This document shows positions 9,186 through 17,967 of a DNA stretch of 64,000 nucleotides, piece by piece. Numbering within the stretch: position 1 is the first letter of the stretch; the number at the start of each line of letters is the position of its first letter. The notes beneath the pieces are model-generated. The model was not told where the DNA came from. It worked only from the letters and a program-made list of their open reading frames with translations, and did not search any database. Origin of the DNA: Bacillota bacterium (GTDB lineage: Bacteria > Bacillota > Clostridia > Lachnospirales > Lachnospiraceae); the NCBI GenBank assembly GCA_023437365.1, contig JAEZGK010000056.1, positions 96,715-160,714 of the forward strand. Reading direction: 5' to 3'. The position numbers and the translations under genes are program-made.

Positions 9186-10175
9186 TTATATAGTTTCCCC
9201 TTTCACTAATAGATAATCTAATAGTATTTCAGTTCGAGTAGTTTTCCCATTGATTAAATCAAAGAGCATCTCCACTGCCATTTTAGCTATTTTATCTACT
9301 GAATTGTCTATTGTTGTAAGTCTTGGTGTAACATAGTCTAAAACTTCAATGTTATCAAAGCCCATAATTCCGTAATCCTTTGGTGCAGTTTTTCCAAGTG
9401 CTTTCAAATGCTTCATTAGCTTCAGAGCAAACATATCACCGGAGCAGAAAAAAGCAGTTTTCACACCATCCTTTAACTGATTTGCACAATAGTCCAAATA
9501 GTCAACTTGATCAATTATGACTGCCTCAGCTTCTGTTGAACACAGCATAGCTTCTTGAAAGCCCTTTTCTCTTTCTTCATGAACATAGATATTTTCTTTT
9601 CCACGGTCTAATAATGGCGGACAAACAAATACAACTTTTTGATAGCCTCTCCCGATAATCTGAGCCGTTGCTGCTCTTGCAGCCTCTCGTTCATTGATAC
9701 CGACAAAAGGGATGTCTTCTTCAATTCTATTATTGATGGTTACAATCGGTGTATTTAAACTGTGAAGAAACTTTTTATACTCTTTTCCTTGATTGACAGA
9801 GGATAAAATAATCCCCTCCACATGATAGTCCACAAGTCTTGCCATCTGCTCTTTTTCTATGTCTGGGTTCTTCTCATGGAGAGTAATGTTAACAAAGTAT
9901 CCCTGCTTTCTTGCCTCTACTTCGATTGCACTTAGCATCTGCGAGAAATAATGATTATTCACATCAAGTACTACTACACCAATGTTGTAGGTCTCGCCTT
10001 TCACAAGTCCTCTTGCTAATAAATCAGGTCGATAATCATATTTCTTCACTGTTTCTAAAATAAAATCCTTGGTCTGTGGATTAATTCTTCCAGTATCCGA
10101 TAAGGCACGATATATAGTTGTACGTGATACGCCACATATCTTAGCAAGATCTTTTGTAGTTATCCCCATAATCAT
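9186..10175 (-). CDS. LacI-family transcriptional regulator of the arabinoside locus
   Basis: The product is 329 aa from ATG 10175 (weak AAAGAGA site before it; ATG 10169 is an alternative). The helix-turn-helix is at the extreme N-terminus: TTKDLAKICGVSRTTIYRAL followed by the hinge region. A periplasmic-binding-like domain covers residues about 60-329 (NIGVVVLDVNNHYFSQML, GIMGFDNIEV, PRLTTIDN). Such proteins usually release an operator with a central CG when they bind a sugar or sugar phosphate. Placed between GH51 and GH43 genes, it most likely controls this locus; palindromes with a central CG are present in front of the binding-protein gene (15118-15129, 15206-15217). Three 24-bp tandem repeats lie directly upstream of this gene. 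Confidence 0.9.
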   Translation of the reverse strand: MIMGITTKDLAKICGVSRTTIYRALSDTGRINPQTKDFILETVKKYDYRPDLLARGLVKGETYNIGVVVLDVNNHYFSQMLSAIEVEARKQGYFVNITLHEKNPDIEKEQMARLVDYHVEGIILSSVNQGKEYKKFLHSLNTPIVTINNRIEEDIPFVGINEREAARAATAQIIGRGYQKVVFVCPPLLDRGKENIYVHEEREKGFQEAMLCSTEAEAVIIDQVDYLDYCANQLKDGVKTAFFCSGDMFALKLMKHLKALGKTAPKDYGIMGFDNIEVLDYVTPRLTTIDNSVDKIAKMAVEMLFDLINGKTTRTEILLDYLLVKGETI

Positions 10176-10230
10176 CAGTCTCTTTCTTATTCGTTTCTTA
10201 ATACTATACCATAAAATATCAAATACGGAA

Positions 10231-10303
10231 ATATACACTTGATTTTATATCTAAATACACACTTGATTTTATATCTAAATACACACTTGATTTTTATATC
10301 TAA
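10231..10303. repeat. Three tandem 24/25-bp repeats upstream of lacI-type gene
   Basis: Three head-to-tail copies at 10231-10254, 10255-10278 and 10279-10303 have the core ACACTTGATTTTATATCTAA; copy 3 has one extra T. They fill most of the gap between the GH51 stop and the regulator start, so they lie where a regulator promoter or operator would be. Confidence 0.9.
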
Positions 10304-10323
10304 ATATAACTAAATTCCTACAT

Positions 10324-11832
10324 CTATTTCACTTGAATTCGAAGCATATTGAAGGAAAGTGGTTGAAGCTTTGCTTTTATTAATCCATCTGATACTTTGG
10401 TATCCTCTATGTGATATGGCTTAACCTCATCATGCTTCTTGAGGTTACAAGCTTTCTTATCTTTATGACTTAATGCAAGATGCTCCTTAATCCTCTCTAC
10501 CTGGAACTGCTGAAGCATTAAGTTTAGGTCAATGCTTTCTTCTTCACTTCGATTAACCGCGAAGATTACCAGCTCATTTTTTTCATCATTGTATACAACC
10601 ACTTCGTCCACGTAAGGCACATTCTCAAAGCCCTCACAGGAATAACCTTGGCACTGTAACACTTCCTGAACTACAAGTCCATTGCCATAGTTCGCCATCC
10701 ATGAGAATGGATAGAATATAGGCTGTACCCAAACCTCACCACCTCTATCCGTCATAATGGCCGCACTGATATTGGTCAATAAAGACTGACATGCTATTTT
10801 TATGCGATCCGCATGCTTAATAAAGTTCATCATCATACTGGAGAAAAGTAAGCTGTCCTCCATAGTATAAATCTGTTCACTGAGGTGGGGTGCTATCTGC
10901 CATGGTTTCTCATCCACTTGAGCTGCCACCTCTATATCCGGGGTAGACCATACTCCCCACTCATCAAAGCTGATATCAAGTACCTTCTTAGAACGTTTCT
11001 TTGCTTTTACCACATCACATGCTGCTATTACTGTATTAATATAGTTTTCCATATCAATGGATTGAGCAAGAAAATATTTTGTTCCCTTCTCTTGATTTCC
11101 GTAATACTGATGAAGAGATATATAATCTACATATTCGTAAGTGTATCCTAAGGTAGTCATTTCCCAATCCGGATAGGTAATCATGTCAGATTTACTGCTA
11201 CCGCAAGATACCAATTTAATATCTGTGTCTACCTGTTTCATGGCTTTTGCTGTCTGTTGTGCCAGCTTTCCATAATCCTCTGCTGTCTTATGTCCAATCT
11301 GCCAATCGCCATCCATTTCATTTCCAAGGCACCAGGTTTTAATATGATAGGGCTGCGAGACTCCATGTTCTCGCCTTAAATCACTATAATAAGTTCCTTC
11401 TTTTATGTTACAGTACTCGACTAAAGATACTGCATTTTCTATACCTTTGGTTCCAAGATTTACTGCAAAAATCGGTTCAATATCTGCTTTCTTTGCCCAT
11501 TGCATGAACTCATTGGTTCCGAATTCATTGGTTTCGATTGCTCTCCATGCAATTTCCAAACGCTTTGGACGATATTGCACAGGCCCAACTCCATCCTTCC
11601 AATCATAGCAGGAAACAAAATTACCACCGGGATAACGAATACCTGTTACGCCCATTTCCTTAACCTTCTCAAGCACATCTTTACGAAAACCATCCTCATC
11701 AGCTGTAGGATGTCCCGGTTCATAGATACCGGAATATACGACTCTTCCCATATGCTCCACAAAGGAGCTATAGATTCGTTTATCGATTCTTGCCTTTATG
11801 TAATCTTTATTTACAATGATATCAGCCTTCAT
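10324..11832 (-). CDS. abfA: GH51 alpha-L-arabinofuranosidase
   Basis: The product is 502 aa, the typical length of intracellular GH51 enzymes. ATG 11832 has AAGGAGG 7 bases before it. The (beta/alpha)8 catalytic part shows the acid/base in CLGNEMDG (E172) and the nucleophile in SFDEWGVW (E291), plus the family motifs RYPGGNFVS and FGTNEF. A C-terminal beta-sandwich follows (about residues 385-502). The enzyme releases terminal alpha-L-arabinofuranosyl residues from arabinan and arabinoxylan oligomers with retention. No signal peptide: substrates must be imported, which fits the ABC importer encoded just upstream (permease stop is 17 bp away). The symbol follows common usage. Confidence 0.95.
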   Translation of the reverse strand: MKADIIVNKDYIKARIDKRIYSSFVEHMGRVVYSGIYEPGHPTADEDGFRKDVLEKVKEMGVTGIRYPGGNFVSCYDWKDGVGPVQYRPKRLEIAWRAIETNEFGTNEFMQWAKKADIEPIFAVNLGTKGIENAVSLVEYCNIKEGTYYSDLRREHGVSQPYHIKTWCLGNEMDGDWQIGHKTAEDYGKLAQQTAKAMKQVDTDIKLVSCGSSKSDMITYPDWEMTTLGYTYEYVDYISLHQYYGNQEKGTKYFLAQSIDMENYINTVIAACDVVKAKKRSKKVLDISFDEWGVWSTPDIEVAAQVDEKPWQIAPHLSEQIYTMEDSLLFSSMMMNFIKHADRIKIACQSLLTNISAAIMTDRGGEVWVQPIFYPFSWMANYGNGLVVQEVLQCQGYSCEGFENVPYVDEVVVYNDEKNELVIFAVNRSEEESIDLNLMLQQFQVERIKEHLALSHKDKKACNLKKHDEVKPYHIEDTKVSDGLIKAKLQPLSFNMLRIQVK

Positions 11833-11849
11833 GAATAACCTCCTTATCA

Positions 11850-12680
11850 TTATTCCTTTGTTCCTGCCGTTGCTATTCCCTCAACAAAATATTTCTGACA
11901 TACTATGTATAACACCAGCAATGGTGTAAGTGAAATCATAGTTGCCGCCAAAGTGGGTCCGTATTTTATTACCTTATTACCCACCAATATGGCAAGTCCA
12001 GCAGATAATGTCCTCTTATCTGGTGAACTGGTGAGCATCAAAGGATAAAGAAGATCATTCCAGTTATTCATAAAATGGAAGATAGCAAGACTAAAGAGTG
12101 CTGGCTTGCAAAGTGGTAGCATTAAGTAACGGTAGATACGAAATTCACTCATACCATCCATTCGTCCAGACTCCTCCAAGGATTTTGGAAGCCCCAAAAA
12201 AAAGGATCTCATCATATAGATACCAAAAGCGCTGGTTGCTCTGGGAAGAATCAATCCAAGATAAGTATCCAATAAATTAAATTTATATATCTCAATATAA
12301 AGCGGTGTCATAATAATCTGAAATGGAACCATCATAGTTAAGAGGATGATGGAGAATAACAGCTTTGAACCTTTAAATTTCATTCTAGCAAAGGCGTAGC
12401 CTGCCATTGCATCGAACATCACACTTATGATAGTAACGCCACCTGCAAATATGATTGTACTCTTTGTCATATCAAAAATAGGTATACTTTTAAATACATA
12501 GAGATACTGGGACAGCGTCCATTTCTTTGGGAAAAATTCAGGCGGATACGATATTACACCTGAATCAGTTTTAAAGGAGGAAACAAATAACCAAATAATA
12601 GGTACTAATATTAAAAGAACCATACCATTCGTTAAGATAAAACCAATTACTCTGCCGATTGTGATTTTTTTCTTATTCAT
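11850..12680 (-). CDS. Carbohydrate ABC importer permease, MalG type
   Basis: The product is 276 aa. ATG 12680 is favoured because AAAGGAG lies 9 bases before it, while ATG 12689 touches that site. Six transmembrane helices are expected; the ATPase-docking EAA loop is seen as EESGRMDGMSEFRIYRYLMLPL. The conserved MalG-like features MVPFQIIMTPLY and the C-terminal YFVEGIATAGTKE are present. It overlaps the upstream permease gene by 8 bp, so translation is coupled. No ATPase gene is in this operon; as usual for such clostridial importers, a shared MsmX-type ATPase elsewhere is likely. Confidence 0.93.
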   Translation of the reverse strand: MNKKKITIGRVIGFILTNGMVLLILVPIIWLFVSSFKTDSGVISYPPEFFPKKWTLSQYLYVFKSIPIFDMTKSTIIFAGGVTIISVMFDAMAGYAFARMKFKGSKLLFSIILLTMMVPFQIIMTPLYIEIYKFNLLDTYLGLILPRATSAFGIYMMRSFFLGLPKSLEESGRMDGMSEFRIYRYLMLPLCKPALFSLAIFHFMNNWNDLLYPLMLTSSPDKRTLSAGLAILVGNKVIKYGPTLAATMISLTPLLVLYIVCQKYFVEGIATAGTKE

Positions 12681-13575
12681 TTGCTTCATCTCCTTTCTCC
12701 AGAATATATCTCCTGAGTATAAATGTTATCGTAGCTATGATAACGAAAAGATATACAGAAATCGAAGAAGCATAACCTAAATCGTATGGAGCTGTTTGAA
12801 ACCCTCGGTCATATATGTACTGTACTAAAGTCTCAGTCTTATTCAAAGGGCCACCCTGCGTCATAACGTAAGCTTGATCAAACATCTGTATTGCAGTAAT
12901 TGTTGTAGTTACAATACAAAAACTAATGGTTGGCCAAATGCTCGGTATTGTAATGTATATAAACTTCTTAAAAACATTTGCACCATCTAAATCTGCTGCC
13001 TCATATAATGAAGCCGGCACATTCAGAATCGCAGCTGTAATTAAAGTCAAGGTATATCCGAACCCTTTCCATGCACTCACCACAATAATGGTAGGCATTG
13101 CAAGCTCAGGATCCTTTAGAAAGGATACACTTTCAACTCCAATTTGCCGTAATAAATATGTTACTAATCCAAGATTTGGATCCAACAACATTGACCAGAC
13201 AATGCCAATCGCAGTCATCGAACATACAAAGGGTACATAATAAATAGCACGTAAAGCTTTGCTATATCGTTTATTCTGTGCAACATATATACTTAATACC
13301 AATGCAAGCCCAATCTGTAGAGGTACCTCAAACAATGCAAAGAAAAGACTGTTAAACGTAGCATTACCTACTCTGCTATCGCTAAATAGCTTTATAAAAT
13401 TCTTAAATCCTGCAAAGGAGATATCCTTCATAAATATGTTCATATTAAGCATACTTATGATAATTGATGCAATGAGGGGGACAAAAACAAATACTGCAAG
13501 AATTATCATCGATGGCAGAATAAAAAGATATGCACAGTTCTGGTAATGTGTTTTAAGTTTTTTCTTTCGATTCAT
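12673..13575 (-). CDS. Carbohydrate ABC importer permease, MalF/LacF type
   Basis: The product is 300 aa. It starts with a basic leader, then a first membrane helix (AYLFILPSMIILAVFVFVPL) and has six predicted helices. The EAA loop reads YEAADLDGANVFKKFIYITIPSIWP. The motif MTQGGPLNKTETLVQYIYD near the end is characteristic of sugar-import permeases. It pairs with the downstream MalG-type protein and the binding protein encoded upstream. It is separated from the binding-protein gene by 164 bp that contain a 14-bp perfect hairpin, a common way to keep binding-protein mRNA more abundant than permease mRNA. Confidence 0.93.
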   Translation of the reverse strand: MNRKKKLKTHYQNCAYLFILPSMIILAVFVFVPLIASIIISMLNMNIFMKDISFAGFKNFIKLFSDSRVGNATFNSLFFALFEVPLQIGLALVLSIYVAQNKRYSKALRAIYYVPFVCSMTAIGIVWSMLLDPNLGLVTYLLRQIGVESVSFLKDPELAMPTIIVVSAWKGFGYTLTLITAAILNVPASLYEAADLDGANVFKKFIYITIPSIWPTISFCIVTTTITAIQMFDQAYVMTQGGPLNKTETLVQYIYDRGFQTAPYDLGYASSISVYLFVIIATITFILRRYILEKGDEANE

Positions 13576-13620
13576 ACTGTATCCTTTCTTTCTTAAGATA
13601 ACCTTATCTCTATTTATTGT

Positions 13621-13667
13621 TTTCTTGTGAACTGATGCATATTATGATAACACCAGTTCACAAGAAA
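13621..13667 (-). terminator. Intercistronic stem-loop after the binding-protein gene
   Basis: TTTCTTGTGAACTG (13621-13634) and its exact reverse complement (13654-13667) form a 14-bp stem with a 19-nt loop between the binding-protein stop and the permease start. No long T-run follows, so partial termination or protection of the upstream mRNA is more likely than full termination. Confidence 0.75.
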
Positions 13668-13739
13668 CAAAGATCATAGAGTTATCCTTCTAATATAGTA
13701 CAGTCATAATCTCATATAAAGTAACCTGCATTTACATCT

Positions 13740-15074
13740 TTACTGAGCTAATACTTTATCCATAGCTGCTACAGCTTCCTTTAATGCATCTGCTGGAGTT
13801 GCACCTCCGTTAATTACCTTTTCAAACATAGGAATCATTACATCATTATCAATCTGACTTGCTAATGAATATCCTAAATTATAAGCACGTCCAATCTCTG
13901 TTGCCGCAGATATAGAGTTTAGTACCTCGTCATTTTTAATATCATTATCCTCTGCAAGTGTTTTAGACCATACAGGGAACCCATTTCTTTGAGACCATTC
14001 CTTTAAAATTTCATCGCTAAGCCAATATTTCATAAACTTATAAGCTGCATCCTTCTTGGCTGTATCGGTTCCCTTTGGAATGACATAGCTACATCCTCCT
14101 GCCGGTGAGTAAGCACCTGCACTACCTGCTACGCAAGGAGCAATGCCAAAGTTGATTCCTTGTGTTCTTAAACCATTGATTTGCCAAGGTCCACTCATGT
14201 ACATAGCAATCTGCCCAGCCTGTAGCATCGTATCTGCATCAGCGCCTGTAATATTGAGCGGTGTTACTTTCTTGTTTACAGTTAAGTCTTGAAGCCATTC
14301 CAGGGTTTTTAAATTTTCTTCTGAATTCAACAGATTTGTATTAGTATTTGGATCATCTGCGTCACCACCATTTGCCCAAAGGAACTGCATGTATGTAGCG
14401 TTGGTAGGTAAAGCCAGTCCATATTGATTCTTTGAAGGATCCGTAAGCTTTACTGCATAATCCGCAAGCTCCTCTAAGGTTGTCGGCGGTGTGTTTGGAT
14501 CAAGACCGGCTGCTTCGAACAAATCTTTATTCCAATATAAATAGCTAACATTGTATTGCATCGGTGTACCATATAACTTGCCATCTACATAAGATAATTC
14601 CGTTACATTTTCTAAAAAGTTGCTTTTATCAACACCGGTTGTCTCCCAGAAATCACTGATGTCCTCCAGTGAATCATTGCTAACATAAGGTGCAAGATTC
14701 TCAACTCCAAATAAGACCAACTCCGGTGCTGTATTTGTTGCGATAGCTGCCGGAAGCTTCTGCTGCAAAGTGTCATTGGGCATGATGTCCATTTCAATTT
14801 TAATATTATCAGTGTTCGTTTCATTATACTTGTCTACAATTTCTCGTAGAATGTCTCCATCAGACCCTGTGAATACATTCCAAAAGTGAAGTGTAACAGG
14901 TTCCTCAGTTACTTTTTCCTCAGTTGCTTTCTCTTCAGTTACTTTCTCTTCAGTTGCATTTTCTTCAGTTACTTTTTCATCCGTTGTTGTGTCAGGTGTT
15001 TCCTTGCTACTACACCCAATTAGTAACATGGAAATCATTACTGCTGTTAATGTTAAGCTTAACAACTTTTTCAT
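13740..15074 (-). CDS. Extracellular sugar-binding lipoprotein of ABC importer
   Basis: The product is 444 aa from ATG 15074 (AGGAGG upstream). A lipoprotein signal (SLTLTAVMISMLLIGC) is followed by a low-complexity linker built from the five-residue unit KVTEE/KATEE (about residues 30-58), then a type 1 solute-binding domain: VTLHFWNVFTGSDGDILREI at its start, and later GQIAMYMSGPWQINGL and FKVW-like C-terminal helices. It should capture arabino-oligosaccharides outside the cell and deliver them to the two permeases. The linker is encoded by near-identical 15-base units and may vary in length between strains. It is the first gene of the operon behind a consensus promoter. Confidence 0.92.
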   Translation of the reverse strand: MKKLLSLTLTAVMISMLLIGCSSKETPDTTTDEKVTEENATEEKVTEEKATEEKVTEEPVTLHFWNVFTGSDGDILREIVDKYNETNTDNIKIEMDIMPNDTLQQKLPAAIATNTAPELVLFGVENLAPYVSNDSLEDISDFWETTGVDKSNFLENVTELSYVDGKLYGTPMQYNVSYLYWNKDLFEAAGLDPNTPPTTLEELADYAVKLTDPSKNQYGLALPTNATYMQFLWANGGDADDPNTNTNLLNSEENLKTLEWLQDLTVNKKVTPLNITGADADTMLQAGQIAMYMSGPWQINGLRTQGINFGIAPCVAGSAGAYSPAGGCSYVIPKGTDTAKKDAAYKFMKYWLSDEILKEWSQRNGFPVWSKTLAEDNDIKNDEVLNSISAATEIGRAYNLGYSLASQIDNDVMIPMFEKVINGGATPADALKEAVAAMDKVLAQ

Positions 15075-15117
15075 AGTACCTACCTCCTGGTTAATATAAT
15101 TACATAGGTTACGTTGT

Positions 15118-15129
15118 GTACACGTGTAC
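15118..15129. promoter_or_regulatory. Operator-like palindrome in the leader
   Basis: GTACACGTGTAC is a perfect 12-bp palindrome with a central CG, the usual centre of LacI-family operators. It lies about 44 bases before the binding-protein start, in the transcribed leader. Confidence 0.6.
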
Positions 15130-15205
15130 TCACTGTAAAATTTAAGAGAACTTCTTCCACAATATCTAAAAGTGTCTTTCATTCTCTCTTGTAACTTACA
15201 TTTGC

Positions 15206-15217
15206 GTTCTCGTGTAC
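15206..15217. promoter_or_regulatory. Second operator-like half-palindrome at +8 to +20
   Basis: GTTCTCGTGTAC keeps one half-site and the central CG of the palindrome at 15118-15129 (shared CGTGTACTC). It sits immediately downstream of the predicted transcription start, where repressor binding would block initiation. Confidence 0.5.
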
Positions 15218-15231
15218 TCTTTGTATGTTTT

Positions 15232-15260
15232 ATTATACATAGCTATCTTTTCTATGTCAA
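15232..15260 (-). promoter_or_regulatory. Consensus sigma-A promoter of the arabinoside operon
   Basis: On the minus strand TTGACA (15260-15255) and TATAAT (15237-15232) are separated by exactly 17 bases. Transcription should start near 15225, giving a leader of about 150 nt. A promoter this strong next to operator-like palindromes suggests control by repression. Confidence 0.85.
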
Positions 15261-15331
15261 TATATCAAAATTTTCTATTTTTTTTCGACATCATTATCAA
15301 TCAAAAACACTTCCAACTGACTATTACAGCA

Positions 15332-15353
15332 AGCGCCGCAATTTAGCGGCGCT
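15332..15353. other. GC-rich hairpin in AT-rich spacer 15261-15654
   Basis: AGCGCCGC and GCGGCGCT flank a 6-nt loop, an 8-bp all-GC-rich stem in very AT-rich DNA. Neither side has a T-run, so it is not a standard terminator. I see nothing else definite in 15261-15654: no remnant of the missing chemoreceptor half was found. Confidence 0.55.
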
Positions 15354-15654
15354 GAAATTAACCATAATTGAATGCTTTGACGCATAAATTTCAAGCTAGT
15401 CCTATCCAGATATAAATACCTATTCACTTTTCACTCACATAATACTACATGCGGCATATAAAATACTTTTATAATAAAACGGATTAGAACTAAGCCGCCG
15501 AAACACATCATAATCCACTTTACATAACGGAAATATCTTAAATCAATTCAATTATAAAGTACAATTTTTTTAGTTATATAACTATAATAATTTCCTTAAA
15601 ATGCACAAATTATGAACTTTATTATCATGAAAACCAAAAATTTGATTTCAATTA

Positions 15655-16830
15655 TCATTTACTTATCATGTTCTTCATTGTTTTATCAATTCCAGAAAAC
15701 AACATTGTTACAATTAATATAGATAATATACCTGCTATAATAACAAAAGTAATTGTAGCATTCTTAATACTATCAGCTTGGCCAGTAACCGTGGATTTTG
15801 GTATTAATGCACAGAGAGCTGCTCCAGTGTCGCTAACTTTAGAATAAAGGAAGAAGTAGGTAGCGCCCTTATAGTCAACATATTTTGAACCACTTACTTC
15901 TTTCCCTGCCATTGCTTCCTTATAGAAGGCTTGGTTTACAAAGATCTTTTCTGCTTTGAGTGCTTTCATATCTATATTAGGATCCTGCTGCTTTAACGAA
16001 TAATCAATAATCTCTTTCCCATCCGGGGTTACTAATCCTATAAAACCGGTTATATCAAATTTCAGATTAGATAGAATATTTTTTACAGCATCTGCCTTAA
16101 CATCGATAACCAGGAATGAATTAACATTGGAAATATTTTTAATAAGTCTCATGGAATAATTGTCTGCACTTGTCTTCAACTGTTTATCAAGAAACGCATC
16201 TTCGCCATCCCATACATCTTCAGTTTTATTACTATCCAGAGTTTTGCCTAATTGTGTTTTCTTAAAGCTTTTAAAAATACCTCGATCAATGCCTTCGCCG
16301 GTTGAAATAGGATCAACAGTCTCATTTATTAAATAAATATTTTTGATGAAATCATCTACTGCCTTCTTGGAGCATAAGATATTTCCAATGGAATCTGCAT
16401 ATTGCCATGCTTTTCTCTTATCATCGTGGCTTAGAGAATACCTTTGGAATAAACTATCATTCGCATACAGTATCGCGCTTGCCTGGACAGATTTAAAACC
16501 AATCTTCATACATTCGCCTGCCATATTAATTGTATCCTCTGCTGCCTTCTCGTATTTACTCTCAATAACTTCTGAAGCCTTTAAAAAGGATACAAGCCCC
16601 ATGAGGATGATAAATATGATTGGAACCATAAAGGAAGCTATTATTTTAAACTTAATTGTAGCAAATAAACTCCCCTTCGTTACCTTCTCATGAAATTTCT
16701 CGCTTCTTTCCTCTGTCTTATTTTTAGCAGCCTCATTTACAATTTCCGTATCTTTGAATTGCTTCTCCTCCAAGGTCTTATTCCTAGTAGGTGTTATTCT
16801 GTTAAAAATACTGTCTCCCGTTTTTTTCAT
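15655..16830 (-). CDS. dCache-type sensor ending at the HAMP, no signalling domain
   Basis: The product is 391 aa. A cytoplasmic charged N-terminus (1-55) is followed by a first membrane helix (IASFMVPIIFIILMGLVSFL), an extracellular region of about 260 residues that looks like a double-Cache ligand-binding domain (NSFLVIDVKADAVKNIL, ITGFIGLVTPDGKEII, YVDYKGATYFFLYSKV), and a second helix (TFVIIAGILSILIVTMLF). The chain stops 15 residues later at GIDKTMKNMISK, where a HAMP domain and methyl-accepting signalling hairpin would normally continue. Two stop codons in a row close the frame and no receptor-like sequence follows. It may be a truncated chemoreceptor or a sensor subunit that works with a partner. 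Located upstream of the arabinoside importer operon. Confidence 0.8.
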   Translation of the reverse strand: MKKTGDSIFNRITPTRNKTLEEKQFKDTEIVNEAAKNKTEERSEKFHEKVTKGSLFATIKFKIIASFMVPIIFIILMGLVSFLKASEVIESKYEKAAEDTINMAGECMKIGFKSVQASAILYANDSLFQRYSLSHDDKRKAWQYADSIGNILCSKKAVDDFIKNIYLINETVDPISTGEGIDRGIFKSFKKTQLGKTLDSNKTEDVWDGEDAFLDKQLKTSADNYSMRLIKNISNVNSFLVIDVKADAVKNILSNLKFDITGFIGLVTPDGKEIIDYSLKQQDPNIDMKALKAEKIFVNQAFYKEAMAGKEVSGSKYVDYKGATYFFLYSKVSDTGAALCALIPKSTVTGQADSIKNATITFVIIAGILSILIVTMLFSGIDKTMKNMISK

Positions 16831-17081
16831 ATTTTTTCACTCTTCTCCTCCGGTATTTAATTTGAAATTGCAGCTTCTTCTGCGGATAAAGTTCACTGTA
16901 CCAATTATAACCATTATATAATAATATGGTAGAAGCTTCTATTAACTATTGTCAGTATTTTGTGTCTAATCTACAATATTTAACTAGAACTCTGCAACCC
17001 ATGTCCAAGTCTCAAAGTACACATCTCTTAAAAATTCTATCTTCTTGTACTTAATGATTCCTGAAAATAAAGTTCAAAAAA

Positions 17082-17113
17082 ATAAAGTACATTCTTTTAG
17101 AAATGTACTTTAT
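17082..17113 (-). terminator. Intrinsic terminator; contents of 16831-17286
   Basis: A perfect 12-bp stem (ATAAAGTACATT with its complement, 8-nt loop) is followed on the minus strand by TTTTTTTG. It ends the transcript from the DUF3267 gene and the HD-domain remnant. Between 16831 and 17081 I see only AT-rich DNA with several TATAAT-like boxes that may serve the Cache gene. Confidence 0.85.
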
Positions 17114-17117
17114 CGCT

Positions 17118-17247
17118 CTATTCTACCGTATAAGCAAAAACCGGGGTCGCAATATCATGAAACAACCCTGCCACAATGTATTCCGACATCAGACAGTCTC
17201 TGCATTTCTGAAGTATGTACGAGTTGTTCTATTAAAACAATATTTTC
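17118..17247 (-). pseudogene. HD-domain phosphohydrolase remnant
   Basis: Two frames on the minus strand carry pieces of one protein. Frame one (17247 down to about 17170) reads IVLIEQLVHTSEMQRLSDVG-IHC, the start of a known HD-domain family. Frame two (17171 to 17118) reads AGLFHDIATPVFAYTVE then TAG, containing the metal-binding HD pair. In intact relatives these pieces are separated by several tens of residues, so an internal deletion and a frame change have removed the middle. The remnant follows the DUF3267 gene directly. Confidence 0.72.
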
Positions 17248-17286
17248 TCAGCATCGATTGAAGCATACCATGGCCAGGGCTCCTTC

Positions 17287-17868
17287 TCAATTCTCTGTGT
17301 CTGGCATGTACCAGAAGGAATTGAATTGATATAAATAAGTTCTCGCTCCTCTTGGCATCTGCGTCGCTGCATTAAAAACATTATAGTAATCGCCAGATCC
17401 CATACTGATCGACAGAACACCGAAGGTCCCTAAAATACCGAGCGACGGCCAAATCAGCGCCAGGAGAAAAGGGAGGATACCAAAAACGAGGTTTGGCAAC
17501 ATCGACATGAAAATAAATCTGCCTTTACTCATATCCTCCGGACCTACGACGAATAACATGCCTTGCTTTAAGTTGGTATAAAGATATACATCCTCTTTAA
17601 AACAGACCGCATGCAGAAGTTCATGCGGAAAGGCACATAACAAAGCCAATATTCCTCCGATAATCAGGTCATCAAAAACTACGTTTCCACAGCGTAAATA
17701 TAGAACAACATCACAAATAATGAATAATAACACTGATATCACACTTGCGATTTTCATCATTTCTTTTGAATCCTTTGCCTCCTTAAACCGAACTGCTCCG
17801 TCTAGATGTGGCTTGGAAGGCAAGGATTCCGGGTCCAGGTTAAACTTACCTTTATAATGTAATCTCAC
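17287..17868 (-). CDS. DUF3267-type membrane zinc metalloprotease-like protein
   Basis: The product is 193 aa. After a cytoplasmic N-terminus there are four or so membrane segments. The motif FPHELLHAVCF contains HExxH, the zinc-binding pair of intramembrane or membrane-anchored zincins, and the conserved segment SMGSGDYYNVFNAATQMPRGA is typical of DUF3267 (putative zincin peptidases). The family is common in Firmicutes; substrates are not known. The third zinc ligand may be the Asp of SGDYYN. Transcribed on the minus strand with an HD-domain remnant and a terminator downstream. Confidence 0.82.
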   Translation of the reverse strand: MRLHYKGKFNLDPESLPSKPHLDGAVRFKEAKDSKEMMKIASVISVLLFIICDVVLYLRCGNVVFDDLIIGGILALLCAFPHELLHAVCFKEDVYLYTNLKQGMLFVVGPEDMSKGRFIFMSMLPNLVFGILPFLLALIWPSLGILGTFGVLSISMGSGDYYNVFNAATQMPRGARTYLYQFNSFWYMPDTEN

Positions 17869-17967
17869 TAGGTTTTCTCTCCGTTTTTTTTCATTATTTT
17901 TATTCTGTTTTTTTGATAGCTCTGATTTATTTTAGCTCATATTTACTGTATGGGAGCATTATTTCAT

